A DNA stretch of 64,000 bases from Synechococcus sp. PCC 6312 (GTDB taxonomy: Bacteria > Cyanobacteriota > Cyanobacteriia > Thermosynechococcales > Thermosynechococcaceae). Positions 39,192-51,562 of this stretch are shown here, one piece after another. The first letter of the stretch is position 1. Each line of letters starts with the position of its first letter. Both the position numbers and the translations under genes were made by a program. Below the pieces are notes generated by a model. That model was not told where the DNA came from. It saw nothing but the letters and a program-made list of their open reading frames with translations, and searched no databases. The stretch is taken from positions 3,357,407-3,421,406 of the forward strand of contig NC_019680.1 in the NCBI RefSeq assembly GCF_000316685.1, read 5' to 3'.

Positions 39192-40199
39192 ATGGATGTA
39201 GTCAGCCAATTTCAAAGCGGTTATACGCTGTTTCTAAGTTTGCTAGTGGAAGCCATTCCCTTTTTACTATTGGGAGTGTTGCTGTCGGGGTTATTGCTCC
39301 TCTTTGTGGATGAACGCCGCCTTGTGGCTTTAATGCCTCGCAATGCCTTGGCCGGGGCCTTGGCAGGCAGTTTGATGGGGTTTATGTTCCCGGTCTGTGA
39401 ATGTGGCAATGTCCCTGTGGCCCGGCGATTATTGGCCCAAGGTGTGCCGACTTCTGTGGCGATGGGGTTTCTCTTAGCCGCCCCGACCATCAATCCAATT
39501 GTGATTTGGGCCACGTGGGTTGCCTTTCGGGATCAACCAGAAATTGTCGTCTTGCGTATTCTCTTTACCCTGGTGATTGCGACGGTTGTTGGGGCTGTGT
39601 TCAGCGTCCAAAAAGACTTGGCACCGTTTCTGCAACCTGCCATGAATGCCATTGTTCCCCAGGGTAAAACTGCCTTGGCCAGCCCACTGTTACGGGGGGG
39701 AACCTACTGGTTAGATCAACCGGGTCAACCCGTCGCAGCCGATACCTTAGCTTTAACCTTAGCCCCACCAGCTCCAGCCACCCTCAGTTGGTCAGCCCGT
39801 TTGCCTCTGCTTTTGGACAACACCATTCAAGAGTTGCGGGAGTTGGGAGGAATTTTGATTCTGGGGAGTTTGATTGCCGCCATTGTCCAGGTAGCAGTCC
39901 CGCGGGACGTTGTGTTGGGCTTAGGCCAGGGGCCAATTATTTCCGTTGTGACCATGATGATTTTAGGGGCTGTAATTTCCATTTGTTCTACAGTGGATGC
40001 CTTTTTTGCCTTAGCCTTTGCAGCCACCTTTACCCCCGGTTCTCTATTGGCATTCCTTGTCCTCGGGCCGATGGTTGATCTCAAGGGTATTGGCCTGTTA
40101 TTAACTATTTTTCGCCCGCGGGCCCTCATTTATATCTTTGCGATTGTTGCCCAACTTACTTTTTTCTTCTGTCTATTCGTTAATTTGCGCTGGAGTTAA
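39192..40199 (+). CDS. YraQ/ArsP-like (DUF318) permease
   Basis: A 335-residue membrane protein with about eight helices. The signature VCECGNVPVARRLLAQGVPTSVAMGFLLAAPTINP, with two cysteines and the P-T-I-N-P segment, defines the DUF318/YraQ permeases. A second family repeat is at SICSTVDAFFALAFAATF. Relatives include the organo-arsenical exporter ArsP, but most have unknown substrates. The DUF1980 gene follows after 5 bases, a pairing conserved across phyla. Confidence 0.88.
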   Translation: MDVVSQFQSGYTLFLSLLVEAIPFLLLGVLLSGLLLLFVDERRLVALMPRNALAGALAGSLMGFMFPVCECGNVPVARRLLAQGVPTSVAMGFLLAAPTINPIVIWATWVAFRDQPEIVVLRILFTLVIATVVGAVFSVQKDLAPFLQPAMNAIVPQGKTALASPLLRGGTYWLDQPGQPVAADTLALTLAPPAPATLSWSARLPLLLDNTIQELRELGGILILGSLIAAIVQVAVPRDVVLGLGQGPIISVVTMMILGAVISICSTVDAFFALAFAATFTPGSLLAFLVLGPMVDLKGIGLLLTIFRPRALIYIFAIVAQLTFFFCLFVNLRWS

Positions 40200-40204
40200 T
40201 CCCA

Positions 40205-40960
40205 ATGCAGATGTTCCCAGTTATTTCTAAACAGTGGTATCGCCAAGAATGGGTGACGGTTCTGGCTCTGGGCCTGTGGGGGATTTTGTTTCTGGTCTTT
40301 TGGCTTTGGGGACGGCTGGGACTGCTAATCCATCCCAACTATTTTCCTTTGGCTATTATTTCGGGCTTTATTCTCCTAGGGATTGCGATTGCCCAGGCCC
40401 GCCGGTTGGCCAAAAAACAGGTCATGCCCCTCCAGCATCTTTCCCTCCTGCCGCCAAGCTGGATGAGTTGGTTACTGGTGGTAACGGCCCTGATTGGCTT
40501 GTTCATTACGCCGCGCCCCTTTAACAGTGATACGGCGGTGCATCGGGGCCTGGGAGACGGCCTGACTGTGACGCGCAATAAACCCCAGGCCTTTCGGGCC
40601 AATACCCCTCCAGAACAGCGTACCCTCGTGGATTGGGTCAGAACCTTGGATATTTACCCGGAACCCGATGCTTATGGGGGTTTACCCGTGGATGTGGAAG
40701 GATTTGCCGTCCATCCTGCTAGTTTTCCCGATGACACCCTGACCCTGGCTCGGTTTGTGATTACCTGTTGCGCTGCCGATGCTTACCCGGTCGGCCTGGC
40801 GGTCAAACTCCCCCAACCCCGGGCCCAATATCCAGCCGACCAGTGGTATCGCGTCAAAGGACGAATGATCACCGCAACCCTTGATGGACAACGACAACTG
40901 ACAATCCAGGCCCGAGAAATCATCCCGATCCCTCAACCCGATAATCCCTTTGCAACCTGA
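40205..40960 (+). CDS. TIGR03943/DUF1980 family membrane protein
   Basis: A 251-residue partner of the preceding permease. Three N-terminal helices (VLALGLWGILFLVFWLWG; YFPLAIISGFILLGIAIA; WLLVVTALIGLFITP) are followed by a beta-rich domain outside the membrane. That domain has GLPVDVEGFAV and the invariant RFVITCCAADAYPVG. The adjacent cysteines suggest metal or thiol chemistry. It is in an operon with the DUF318 permease. The same pair in Bacillus is ycgR-ycgQ. The substrate is unknown. Confidence 0.87.
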   Translation: MQMFPVISKQWYRQEWVTVLALGLWGILFLVFWLWGRLGLLIHPNYFPLAIISGFILLGIAIAQARRLAKKQVMPLQHLSLLPPSWMSWLLVVTALIGLFITPRPFNSDTAVHRGLGDGLTVTRNKPQAFRANTPPEQRTLVDWVRTLDIYPEPDAYGGLPVDVEGFAVHPASFPDDTLTLARFVITCCAADAYPVGLAVKLPQPRAQYPADQWYRVKGRMITATLDGQRQLTIQAREIIPIPQPDNPFAT

Positions 40961-40971
40961 GTATTTTCCCC

Positions 40972-41223
40972 TTAGGCTTGCCCAGACCATTCCTGAGGCG
41001 TGAGGGTTTTCAGGGCTAAGGCATGGAGTTCATTGGTGGCCATGACCGTTGTTAAGCAACCATAGACCATTTGATGCTGTTGAACTAAGCGTTTGCCAAT
41101 AAAAGACTCAGAAACCACCGTGGCCTGGTAGTGATCGCCACCACCCGTTAAGTCTTCTACCGCTACTACAGCATCGGGGAGTTGAGTTTGAATCAGTTGG
41201 GTGAGTTGCTCGGGAGTAATCAT
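40972..41223 (-). CDS. BolA/IbaG family protein
   Basis: An 83-residue BolA-fold protein. It contains LPDAVVAVEDLTGGGDHYQATVVSESFIGKRLVQQHQMVYG and a C-terminal ELHALALKTLTPQEW, the typical class II-KH-like pattern with the conserved His. These proteins partner monothiol glutaredoxins in Fe-S cluster handling. The glutaredoxin gene, often adjacent in cyanobacteria, is not in the window. It is convergent with the DUF1980 gene. Confidence 0.93.
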   Translation of the reverse strand: MITPEQLTQLIQTQLPDAVVAVEDLTGGGDHYQATVVSESFIGKRLVQQHQMVYGCLTTVMATNELHALALKTLTPQEWSGQA

Positions 41224-41249
41224 AAATCGCTCAGGTAGGTTCCTAGGGA

Positions 41250-41936
41250 CTATTTGGCCGGAGGGGCAGGGGTGGGAGCGGGCGCAGGAGTGGCTGGAGA
41301 CGGGGTAGCGGGGGTAGCTGAGGCAGGGTTTGAAGGAGTGGTGGGATTGGGGAGAGGCGCACCAATGGGGCCACGGGGAAAAGCAACATCCATAAAGCCT
41401 AACTCCACGAGTTGTTGATAGGATTTTTGCCCAAGTTCCCGAGTTGGGTTTTGACTGCGAAGAATTTCGACTAGGAGCGGAATTGCCAGTTCTGGTTGAT
41501 TATTGGCCCGATAGACCAATGCCAATTGATAGGTGGCAATATCCCGCATTTGGGCTGACTCTAAGGCTTTACGGCGACCACTATCTGAAGCTGCGGCATC
41601 AATTCCCAAAAAACTGGAACTAATGGATTGGTAATAGTTAGACAGTTGGTTCATGGTTGTGCGGGCTTCGAGGAGTTTCCGGGCCGCTAGGACATAATTT
41701 TGGCTGTTGACGGCGGTGGCGGCTTCATCAATTAAGCGTTTTCCCCCGGCAATGGTATAGGCTGTGCCCGCAGGTAAGGCTGGGGTAACCACTTCCACAT
41801 TGGGTGCTGTTGCGCCAGGGGTTCCTGTCGTTCCACTCGACTGTGCCAGGCCAGGCTCCGACAAAATTCCCAGGCCCAAGAGAGGCAACATTAAGCATGA
41901 CCGCACGAGTAATCGAGGGCGTGGCAATCCCATCAT
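41250..41936 (-). CDS. Exported alanine/proline-rich protein of unknown function
   Basis: A protein of about 228 residues started at the ATG at 41936 (MMGLPRPRLLVRS), which has AGGGA upstream at a proper distance. A longer in-frame start adds 19 unlikely residues. A signal peptide (CLMLPLLGLGILSEPGLAQ) is followed by a helical, TPR-like region (NYVLAARKLLEARTTMNQLSNYY; ATYQLALVYRANNQPELAIPLLVEIL) and a low-complexity Pro/Ala/Thr tail. Probably periplasmic. No named family is recognised. Confidence 0.65.
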   Translation of the reverse strand: MMGLPRPRLLVRSCLMLPLLGLGILSEPGLAQSSGTTGTPGATAPNVEVVTPALPAGTAYTIAGGKRLIDEAATAVNSQNYVLAARKLLEARTTMNQLSNYYQSISSSFLGIDAAASDSGRRKALESAQMRDIATYQLALVYRANNQPELAIPLLVEILRSQNPTRELGQKSYQQLVELGFMDVAFPRGPIGAPLPNPTTPSNPASATPATPSPATPAPAPTPAPPAK

Positions 41937-42101
41937 GAAATAGTCCCTTTGCTTAAAATAAAAATGACAACCATGACCAATCGTAAGTTCCAAATGTTGC
42001 TAAGTCTGCCATCGGGTATCTTATCACCAGGCCTGGATACCCCCCCAGGTCACAGGAGCAACATCTCCCTAGAATGGTACTTTAATCTTTACGATCTTGA
42101 A

Positions 42102-42120
42102 CGGATGGCTTCTCCGTCCG
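42102..42120 (+). other. Hairpin in the ftsQ upstream region
   Basis: A 7-bp stem CGGATGG (42102-42108) / CCGTCCG (42114-42120) with a 5-base loop and one G-T pair. The following GTTAATT is not a proper T tract. It may be a leader structure for ftsQ or a weak terminator. Confidence 0.3.
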
Positions 42121-42238
42121 GTTAATTAGGTAGAGTCTAAGGTGTTGCGGTGTTTATTGCTAAGGGTTCGAGAGGATTGGTAAGTCTATCCATTCAGGGT
42201 TGGACTGGAATGTTGTTGGGCGAGGCCAGGGGTTATCA

Positions 42239-43216
42239 GTGCCGTCTTCTAAAGTAACTGCCATTGACTCGATTCAACAGCGGCGCAAACAGTTAAAAAA
42301 CCAAAAACGGCTGCGAAGTTTAGCCAATATCTGGCGCACGGGTGTATTGATGGGGCTAACGGGTAGCTTGGCTTGGGGCTTAACTTTACCGGATTGGATG
42401 ATTCATCAACCCAGCCAAGTCACCATTATTGGTCATAAACTCCTCAAAACCGAGGCGATCCAGGCCCTTTTGCCCGTGAGGTATCCCCAATCCTTGCTGA
42501 GGCTTAACCCCCAAGGGATTATCCAAGGCCTAGAAGCCACATTACCGGTGCAGCGGGTGACCATTGCGCGCCATTTGTTTCCGCCGACCCTGATTGTTGG
42601 GATTGATGAGCGTTTGCCAGTGGCGATGGTGCTCTGTGAGCGTTGTCGAATTAAAAGTCCTGCCAACTTGGAACAGGGCCCAGCCAGTATTTGGATGTTA
42701 GATGCCCAAGGCCTAGTCGCTCCTCGCACCAGTTACGTCAATGATCAACTCCAATCCCCGGCCAGCTATCCCAAACTCCGGGGCTATTTTGTCCCGAGCC
42801 AGGCTGGTTCTCGCTCAATCATGGAAATTGACCCCCAACGGCAAAAGGAATGGCAAACCCTGTTCCCTCTCGTAGCTGGCCTGGATATGGATGTCAAGGA
42901 AATTGATTGGCAAAATCCCCGCAATATCATTCTGCAAACTCGTTTTGGCCCCGTGCATTTAGGAGCCTATAGCCCCCGTCTGCCGGCCCAACTGGCGGCC
43001 TTGAAGCGCCTTGAACAACTCCCCCAATACCTCAATCCCCAGCAACTGGTTTACATTGACTTAGTTAATCCCGATGAACCCCTACTCCAAATGAAAACCA
43101 CCGTTGTCCGTCCCAACCAGAGCAAGCCTAACCAGGCCAGGAATTCACCGCCCACCCCCTCATCTCCAAGCCCAACCCCCAGTTTTGCCACCCCCATTCC
43201 CCTGAGGAGTCCTTAA
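42239..43216 (+). CDS. ftsQ: Cell division protein FtsQ/DivIB
   Basis: A bitopic divisome protein of about 325 residues. A basic N-terminus (QQRRKQLKNQKRLRSL) precedes one membrane helix (TGVLMGLTGSLAWGLTLP). It is followed by a POTRA domain (SQVTIIGHKLLKTEAIQALLP; IIQGLEATLPVQRVTIARH; DERLPVAM) and the FtsQ beta domain (VKEIDWQNPRNIILQTRFGPVHLG). A proline/serine-rich tail ends it. I start at the GTG at 42239, preceded by AGGGG. An in-frame TTG at 42200 is the alternative. ftsZ is not adjacent within the window; apcE follows. Confidence 0.88.
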   Translation: MPSSKVTAIDSIQQRRKQLKNQKRLRSLANIWRTGVLMGLTGSLAWGLTLPDWMIHQPSQVTIIGHKLLKTEAIQALLPVRYPQSLLRLNPQGIIQGLEATLPVQRVTIARHLFPPTLIVGIDERLPVAMVLCERCRIKSPANLEQGPASIWMLDAQGLVAPRTSYVNDQLQSPASYPKLRGYFVPSQAGSRSIMEIDPQRQKEWQTLFPLVAGLDMDVKEIDWQNPRNIILQTRFGPVHLGAYSPRLPAQLAALKRLEQLPQYLNPQQLVYIDLVNPDEPLLQMKTTVVRPNQSKPNQARNSPPTPSSPSPTPSFATPIPLRSP

Positions 43217-43466
43217 AACCTGCGGAGATCTAGCTGAGTCTTTGAATCCAGATTTCAGAAAATTGCACCCTAGACTGAGTCAGTTCAAGCAAGACCCACC
43301 GGAAAATCATAGATTAACTCCCTTTTAACCATGAGTATAGATAGATAGAATCCAGGTTTTAGGGAGAGTTTTGATACATTTCTTAAGGTTTGGCCTGGGA
43401 TCACCCGAATCGTTTTAATCTTTAGTAAACGCACTGCACAAATTAAATTTTTAAGGGAGCCTTTAA

Positions 43467-46889
<3,423 letters not shown>

Positions 46890-46925
46890 GTTTGACTCCT
46901 GATATTCCGTTAATTCTCAACTAGG

Positions 46926-46956
46926 GGCCTGGGTCTTTTGGATCCGGGCCTTTTTT
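46926..46956 (+). terminator. Rho-independent terminator of apcE
   Basis: A 10-bp stem GGCCTGGGTC / GATCCGGGCC (two G-T pairs) with a five-base loop, followed directly by six T, 36 bases after the apcE stop. It explains why the downstream SDR gene is not part of the apcE transcript. Confidence 0.85.
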
Positions 46957-47104
46957 GGTGGTTGAGATTCTCAGGGACGAGTTCCAGGGCCTGGGGCAAA
47001 AAGTTATTGATCCCCATGTGCTGCACCTGGAACTGCCCTGAAGTATCGTTTAAATCATATTGACTTTCCTGAGACTCGGTTTTAAAATTAATCCTACAAA
47101 GAAT

Positions 47105-47914
47105 ATGAATAGATTAGTGGACAAGGTGGCGTTAATTTCGGGGGCAGCGCGGGGGATTGGAGCGGCCATTGCTGAGGCATTTATTGCTGAAGGAGCCGTA
47201 GTTTATCTCACGGATATTCAGGATCAATTGGGACTGGAAACAGCTCGAAATTTAGGCGAACGTGCCATTTACTGCCCCTTGGATGTGCGAGAAGCAAGCG
47301 ATTGGCAACGGGTAACGCAGCAGATTTTAACGGAGCAGGGGCAATTGCATGTCGTCGTTAATAATGCTGGGATCACAGGGTTTGAGGCTGGGTTGATTCC
47401 CCATGATCCAGAAAATGTTGCTTTAGAGGATTGGCGGGCCGTTCATGCCACAAATTTAGATGGGGTGTTTTTGGGCTGTAAGTTCGGGATCAAAGCCATG
47501 CGTCAGTCCCAATCGAAAGGGGCGATTATTAATATCTCCTCAAGGTCTGGCCTGGTGGGTATTCCTGGGGCCGCTGCCTATGCCTCTTCCAAAGCTGCAG
47601 TGCGCAATCACAGTAAAACCGTTGCTCTCTACTGTGCCGAACAGGGCTTGGATATTACCTGCAACACAATTCTACCCGCGGCAATTTTAACGCCGATGTG
47701 GGAACCCCTTTTGGGTATTGGCCCTGATCGCCAAAAGAGAATGGCAGCGCTGGTCAGTGATTGTCCCCTGAAGCGCTTTGGTCAGCCTGCTGAAGTTGCT
47801 GCTGTGGCGGTGTTAATGGCTAGTGATGAATGTCGTTATCTGAATGGAGCAGAAATTACAATTGATGGAGGAATCCTAGCTGGAGCCGTTGCTGCTCCCA
47901 CTGCCGATAAGTAA
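47105..47914 (+). CDS. Short-chain dehydrogenase/reductase
   Basis: A 269-residue classical SDR started at the ATG at 47105 ([13 protein letters not shown]). The cofactor motif is [11 protein letters not shown], with NNAGITG after it. The catalytic set is Ser in ISSRSG and YASSK (Tyr-x3-Lys). The C-terminal [19 protein letters not shown] ... ITIDGG is typical. The Asp in YLTDIQ after strand 2 favours NAD(H) over NADP(H). The substrate is unknown. An in-frame start at 47060 would add 15 unlikely residues. Confidence 0.9.
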   Translation: MNRLVDKVALISGAARGIGAAIAEAFIAEGAVVYLTDIQDQLGLETARNLGERAIYCPLDVREASDWQRVTQQILTEQGQLHVVVNNAGITGFEAGLIPHDPENVALEDWRAVHATNLDGVFLGCKFGIKAMRQSQSKGAIINISSRSGLVGIPGAAAYASSKAAVRNHSKTVALYCAEQGLDITCNTILPAAILTPMWEPLLGIGPDRQKRMAALVSDCPLKRFGQPAEVAAVAVLMASDECRYLNGAEITIDGGILAGAVAAPTADK

Positions 47915-47961
47915 GATTTATCAGTAAATTTTATAGATTTAACCCTATTGGGATCACAAAG

Positions 47962-47990
47962 GTAATTGACTTTTGACTATAAACAATTAC
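47962..47990. promoter_or_regulatory. Inverted repeat GTAATTG-N15-CAATTAC upstream of ndhF3
   Basis: A perfect 7-bp inverted repeat with a 15-base spacer, about 107 bases before the ndhF3 start. The ndhF3-ndhD3-cupA-cupS operon is induced by low CO2 under LysR-type regulators (NdhR/CcmR, CmpR). Those regulators bind dyads of roughly this span, so this is a candidate operator. The exact consensus match was not verified. Confidence 0.45.
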
Positions 47991-48097
47991 ACTTAAATCT
48001 ATTGAGATAAGTCTTTGCCTTTCCTTGATAGTTCTTGTTCCCTTCTATAAGTGGAATGGACTAACTTAGCCTGCATCCCACCCTCCTGGTAATTTCT

Positions 48098-49939
48098 ATG
48101 GCTCACTTTTTATTAGATACTGCTTGGCTGATCCCCAGCTATCCAATCATGGGGATGATCCTGTCGATTTTTTGGTCTCCTGGACTAATTCGGCTGACGG
48201 GGCCGAGGCCGGCGGGTTATGTCAACCTGATATTTTCACTGTTTGCGCTGATTCATAGTCTTTTGGCCTTACCCCAGGCCTGGCAACTTCCCCCCCAATA
48301 CCTCAACTTTTCTTGGTTAAATGTGGCGGGACTAGATCTGACCTTACCCCTGGAAATCTCGGCAGTGACGATTGGGGCCTGTGTGGTGATTACGGGCTTA
48401 AATGCCTTGGCTCAAGTCTATGCGGTCGGCTACTTGGAAATGGACTGGGGCTGGTCACGATTCTTTGCGATGCTGGCTATGTTTGAGGCCGGGATGTGTG
48501 CCTTAGTTCTCTGTAACTCCCTATTTTTTGGCTACATGATTCTAGAAATTCTTACCCTGGGAACTTATCTTTTGGTGGGAGTTTGGTACAACCAGCCTTT
48601 AGTCGTGACCGGGGCGCGGGATGCCTTTTTAACAAAACGGGTGGGCGACCTCTTCTTATTGATGGGGGTATTGGCAATTTATCCCTTGGCCGGCACCTGG
48701 GACTTTAACGGTTTGGCCACTTGGGCCGCAACAGCCAATGTGGATCCGGCCTTAGCGACATTAGTAGGATTAGGACTACTGGCTGGGCCAATGGGGAAAT
48801 GCGCCCAGTTTCCCTTGCATCTCTGGTTGGATGAAGCGATGGAGGGGCCGCTACCCAGTACGATTTTGCGGAATTCTGTGGTGGTGGCCACCGGGGCCTG
48901 GGTCTTAGTCAAATTACAGCCCGTCTTAGCCTTGTCTCCGGTTGTCGTCACCGCCACGATTGCCATTGGAGCTTTAACAGCGATTGGGGGAACCTTAATT
49001 TCCATTGCCCAAATTGACGTGAAGCGGGCTCTGTCCTATACCGTTAGTGCCTACATGGGGTTGATCTTCATTGCAGTCGGTACGGGACAAACCCAGGCCG
49101 CCTTGCTGTTAATTTTGACCCATGCTTTGGCCCAGGCCCTGTTGGTGATGAGTAGTGGTTCCATTGTCTTGAACAACATTACCCAAGACTTAACTCAACT
49201 GGGAGGACTCTGGACTCGCCGGCCGATTGTGGGGATTAGCTTTTTAGTGGGTCTAGCGGGTTTAGTGGCTCTACCGCCCTTTGGTGGCTTTTGGGCCCTG
49301 TTGCAACTTACTGATGGACTGTGGGAGTCACATCCGGTCTTAGTCGGGATTGTATTAGTCGTCAATGCGCTGGCGGCCTTTGCCATGACGCGGGAATTTG
49401 GCCTGATCTTTGCCGGAAAGCCCCAACCCATGACGGAACGCTCACCGGAAAATATCTGGTTAATTACCTTGCCGATGACGTTTGTGCTGGGAATTGTATT
49501 GCATTTGCCCTTGATTCTTCAGTCCCTCGATTTATTACCCAGTTGGGCTGTTCTCAACAAGAGTTTGGCTTTCCTGTTGATTTGGTCAACGTTGCTAGGG
49601 GCTGGACTGGGAGCCGTGGTGTATGTGGGGCAAGGTATTCCTAAGCCGATCCAACTGCCTTGGAAAAAAGTACAAGCCCTGTTTGCCTATGACCTCTATA
49701 CCCCCCAAATCTATCGCTCCAGCATCGTCTTTGTGGTGGATTGGACTTCCCGGATTGTGGATTGGTTTGATCGCTTCATTGTTGATGGCGTGGTCAACTT
49801 GGTGGGGATCGTATCCTTATTCGGGGGTGAAACCTTGAAATACAGCAATACCGGTCGTGGACAAGCCTATATTTTTACGATTGTGGTGGGTTTAACCGTG
49901 TTTGTGGCCTGGATTACCTGGCGACTGTTACTCCCCTAA
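48098..49939 (+). CDS. ndhF3: NDH-1MS complex subunit NdhF3
   Basis: A 613-residue, multi-helix antiporter-like subunit of the specialised NDH-1 complex that drives high-affinity inducible CO2 uptake. The family helices are visible, including GYLEMDWGWSRFFAMLAMFEAGM, FLTKRVGDLFLLMGVLAIYPL, GPMGKCAQFPLHLWLDEAMEGP (the proton-channel Lys/His region) and DVKRALSYTVSAYMGLIF. Identity as the F3 type rather than F1 or F4 rests on its place before ndhD3, cupA and cupS. Confidence 0.95.
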   Translation: MAHFLLDTAWLIPSYPIMGMILSIFWSPGLIRLTGPRPAGYVNLIFSLFALIHSLLALPQAWQLPPQYLNFSWLNVAGLDLTLPLEISAVTIGACVVITGLNALAQVYAVGYLEMDWGWSRFFAMLAMFEAGMCALVLCNSLFFGYMILEILTLGTYLLVGVWYNQPLVVTGARDAFLTKRVGDLFLLMGVLAIYPLAGTWDFNGLATWAATANVDPALATLVGLGLLAGPMGKCAQFPLHLWLDEAMEGPLPSTILRNSVVVATGAWVLVKLQPVLALSPVVVTATIAIGALTAIGGTLISIAQIDVKRALSYTVSAYMGLIFIAVGTGQTQAALLLILTHALAQALLVMSSGSIVLNNITQDLTQLGGLWTRRPIVGISFLVGLAGLVALPPFGGFWALLQLTDGLWESHPVLVGIVLVVNALAAFAMTREFGLIFAGKPQPMTERSPENIWLITLPMTFVLGIVLHLPLILQSLDLLPSWAVLNKSLAFLLIWSTLLGAGLGAVVYVGQGIPKPIQLPWKKVQALFAYDLYTPQIYRSSIVFVVDWTSRIVDWFDRFIVDGVVNLVGIVSLFGGETLKYSNTGRGQAYIFTIVVGLTVFVAWITWRLLLP

Positions 49940-49996
49940 GCTCCCTTTGCTATCCCGATACTACACCTCTTAACTTCTGATTTGGGTTAACAAACT

Positions 49997-51520
49997 ATGT
50001 TGAGTACCTTAATTTGGTTGCCGATATTGGGGGCTTTGACTATTCCCCTCATCCCCCTGCGCTTTCTGAAATTAGCCGCGTTAACCATCAGTGGCCTTGG
50101 CCTGGCCTGGAGTTTATGGATTGCTATAAATTTCAATCTGGCTGAACCACTGTTGCAATTTCCTGAGTTTCTCCCTTGGTTGGATGTCTTGGGTCTGAAC
50201 TATCAATTGGGGGTGGATGGCCTTTCATTACCCTTGTTAGTCCTGAATAGTTTTTTAACCTGGATTGCGATTTACAGCAGCAAAGAACAAATTGAGCGGC
50301 CCCGGCTGTTTTACAGTCTGATTCTTTTGGTTGCGGGTGGGGTGGCCGGCGCATTTTTAGCCCAGAATTTACTGCTGTTTTTCCTCTTCTATGAAGTCGA
50401 GTTAGTGCCGTTTTATCTGCTGATCTCAATTTGGGGTGGGGAGAAGCGCAACTATGCCGCAATTAAATTTTTGCTCTATACGGCCGTCTCTGGAGCCTTG
50501 ATTTTAGCGGCTTTCCTGAGCTTAGTCTGGGTGCAAGGTGCAGAGAGTTTTGCCTATGAAGCCGTGATGGGGAACGCCTTACCGGCCTGGTTGCAGATTG
50601 TCTTGCTGGGCTTGATTTTGGTCGGGTTTGGGATCAAAATTCCCCTCGTGCCGCTTCACACTTGGCTGCCGGATACCTATGTAGCCGCTTCAACTCCGAT
50701 TGCGATTTTGCTGGGTGGGGTCTTGGCGAAACTGGGAGCCTATGGGATTTTCCGCTTTGGCTTGGGACTGTTTCCCGATGCTTGGGCCACTCTCGCGCCT
50801 GGCCTGGCCACTTGGGCAGCCGTTAGCGTGCTCTATGGCGCGACGGTGGCCATTGCCCAGAAAGACATTAAACGGATGGTGGCCTACAGTTCCATTGGTC
50901 ACATGGGCTATATCCTCCTCGGTGGAGCGGCCTTAACGGATTTGAGCTTGGTCGGGGCAGTGTCGCAAATGGTTGCTCACGGGCTAATTTTGGCGATTCT
51001 GTTCCATCTGGTTGGGGTGATTGAAACCAAAGTGGGAACACGGGAATTGGATGTCCTTAATGGTTTAATGAATCCGATTCGGGGCTTGCCCTTCGTCAGT
51101 GCCTTGTTGATCCTTGGTGGTATGGCTAGTGCGGGGATCCCTGGCCTGGTCGGGTTTATTTCGGAGTTTTTGGTTTTCCAAGGCAGCTATGCAATTTTCC
51201 CAGCCCAAACCTTGCTTTGTGTGGTCGGAACCGGGTTGACAGCGGTTTATTTTGTCATTCTATTGAACCGCACCTGTTTCGGCAAACTGGATAACGCCAT
51301 CGCCTATTTTCCCAAGGTGGAGTGGAATGAGCGAGTCCCAGCCCTGATTTTAGTCCTGGTAATTTTCTATTTTGGGATTCAACCGTCTGGGTTAGTCCGT
51401 TGGCCAGAATCTACAACTGCGGCCATGATTGCGGCTGCCCCGAACTTACCCTCCGCCATCATTGCCCAGCCACCAACTCCAACTTTGGCAGCCGATGTTC
51501 CAGATTTAATTGCCCAGTAA
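49997..51520 (+). CDS. ndhD3: NDH-1MS complex subunit NdhD3
   Basis: A 507-residue proton-translocating membrane subunit. Typical elements are YQLGVDGLSLPLLVLNSFLTW, FLFYEVELVPFYLLISIWG, GIKIPLVPLHTWLPDTYV and AQKDIKRMVAYSSIGHMGYI. It partners NdhF3 in the CO2-hydrating NDH-1MS complex on thylakoids. It starts 57 bases after the ndhF3 stop and 42 bases before cupA. The order ndhF3-ndhD3-cupA-cupS is as in Synechocystis (sll1732-1735). Confidence 0.96.
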   Translation: MLSTLIWLPILGALTIPLIPLRFLKLAALTISGLGLAWSLWIAINFNLAEPLLQFPEFLPWLDVLGLNYQLGVDGLSLPLLVLNSFLTWIAIYSSKEQIERPRLFYSLILLVAGGVAGAFLAQNLLLFFLFYEVELVPFYLLISIWGGEKRNYAAIKFLLYTAVSGALILAAFLSLVWVQGAESFAYEAVMGNALPAWLQIVLLGLILVGFGIKIPLVPLHTWLPDTYVAASTPIAILLGGVLAKLGAYGIFRFGLGLFPDAWATLAPGLATWAAVSVLYGATVAIAQKDIKRMVAYSSIGHMGYILLGGAALTDLSLVGAVSQMVAHGLILAILFHLVGVIETKVGTRELDVLNGLMNPIRGLPFVSALLILGGMASAGIPGLVGFISEFLVFQGSYAIFPAQTLLCVVGTGLTAVYFVILLNRTCFGKLDNAIAYFPKVEWNERVPALILVLVIFYFGIQPSGLVRWPESTTAAMIAAAPNLPSAIIAQPPTPTLAADVPDLIAQ

Positions 51521-51562
51521 ACCTAGTTGCTTCAGTAAATCCTTGCACGTGAGAACAAGACC

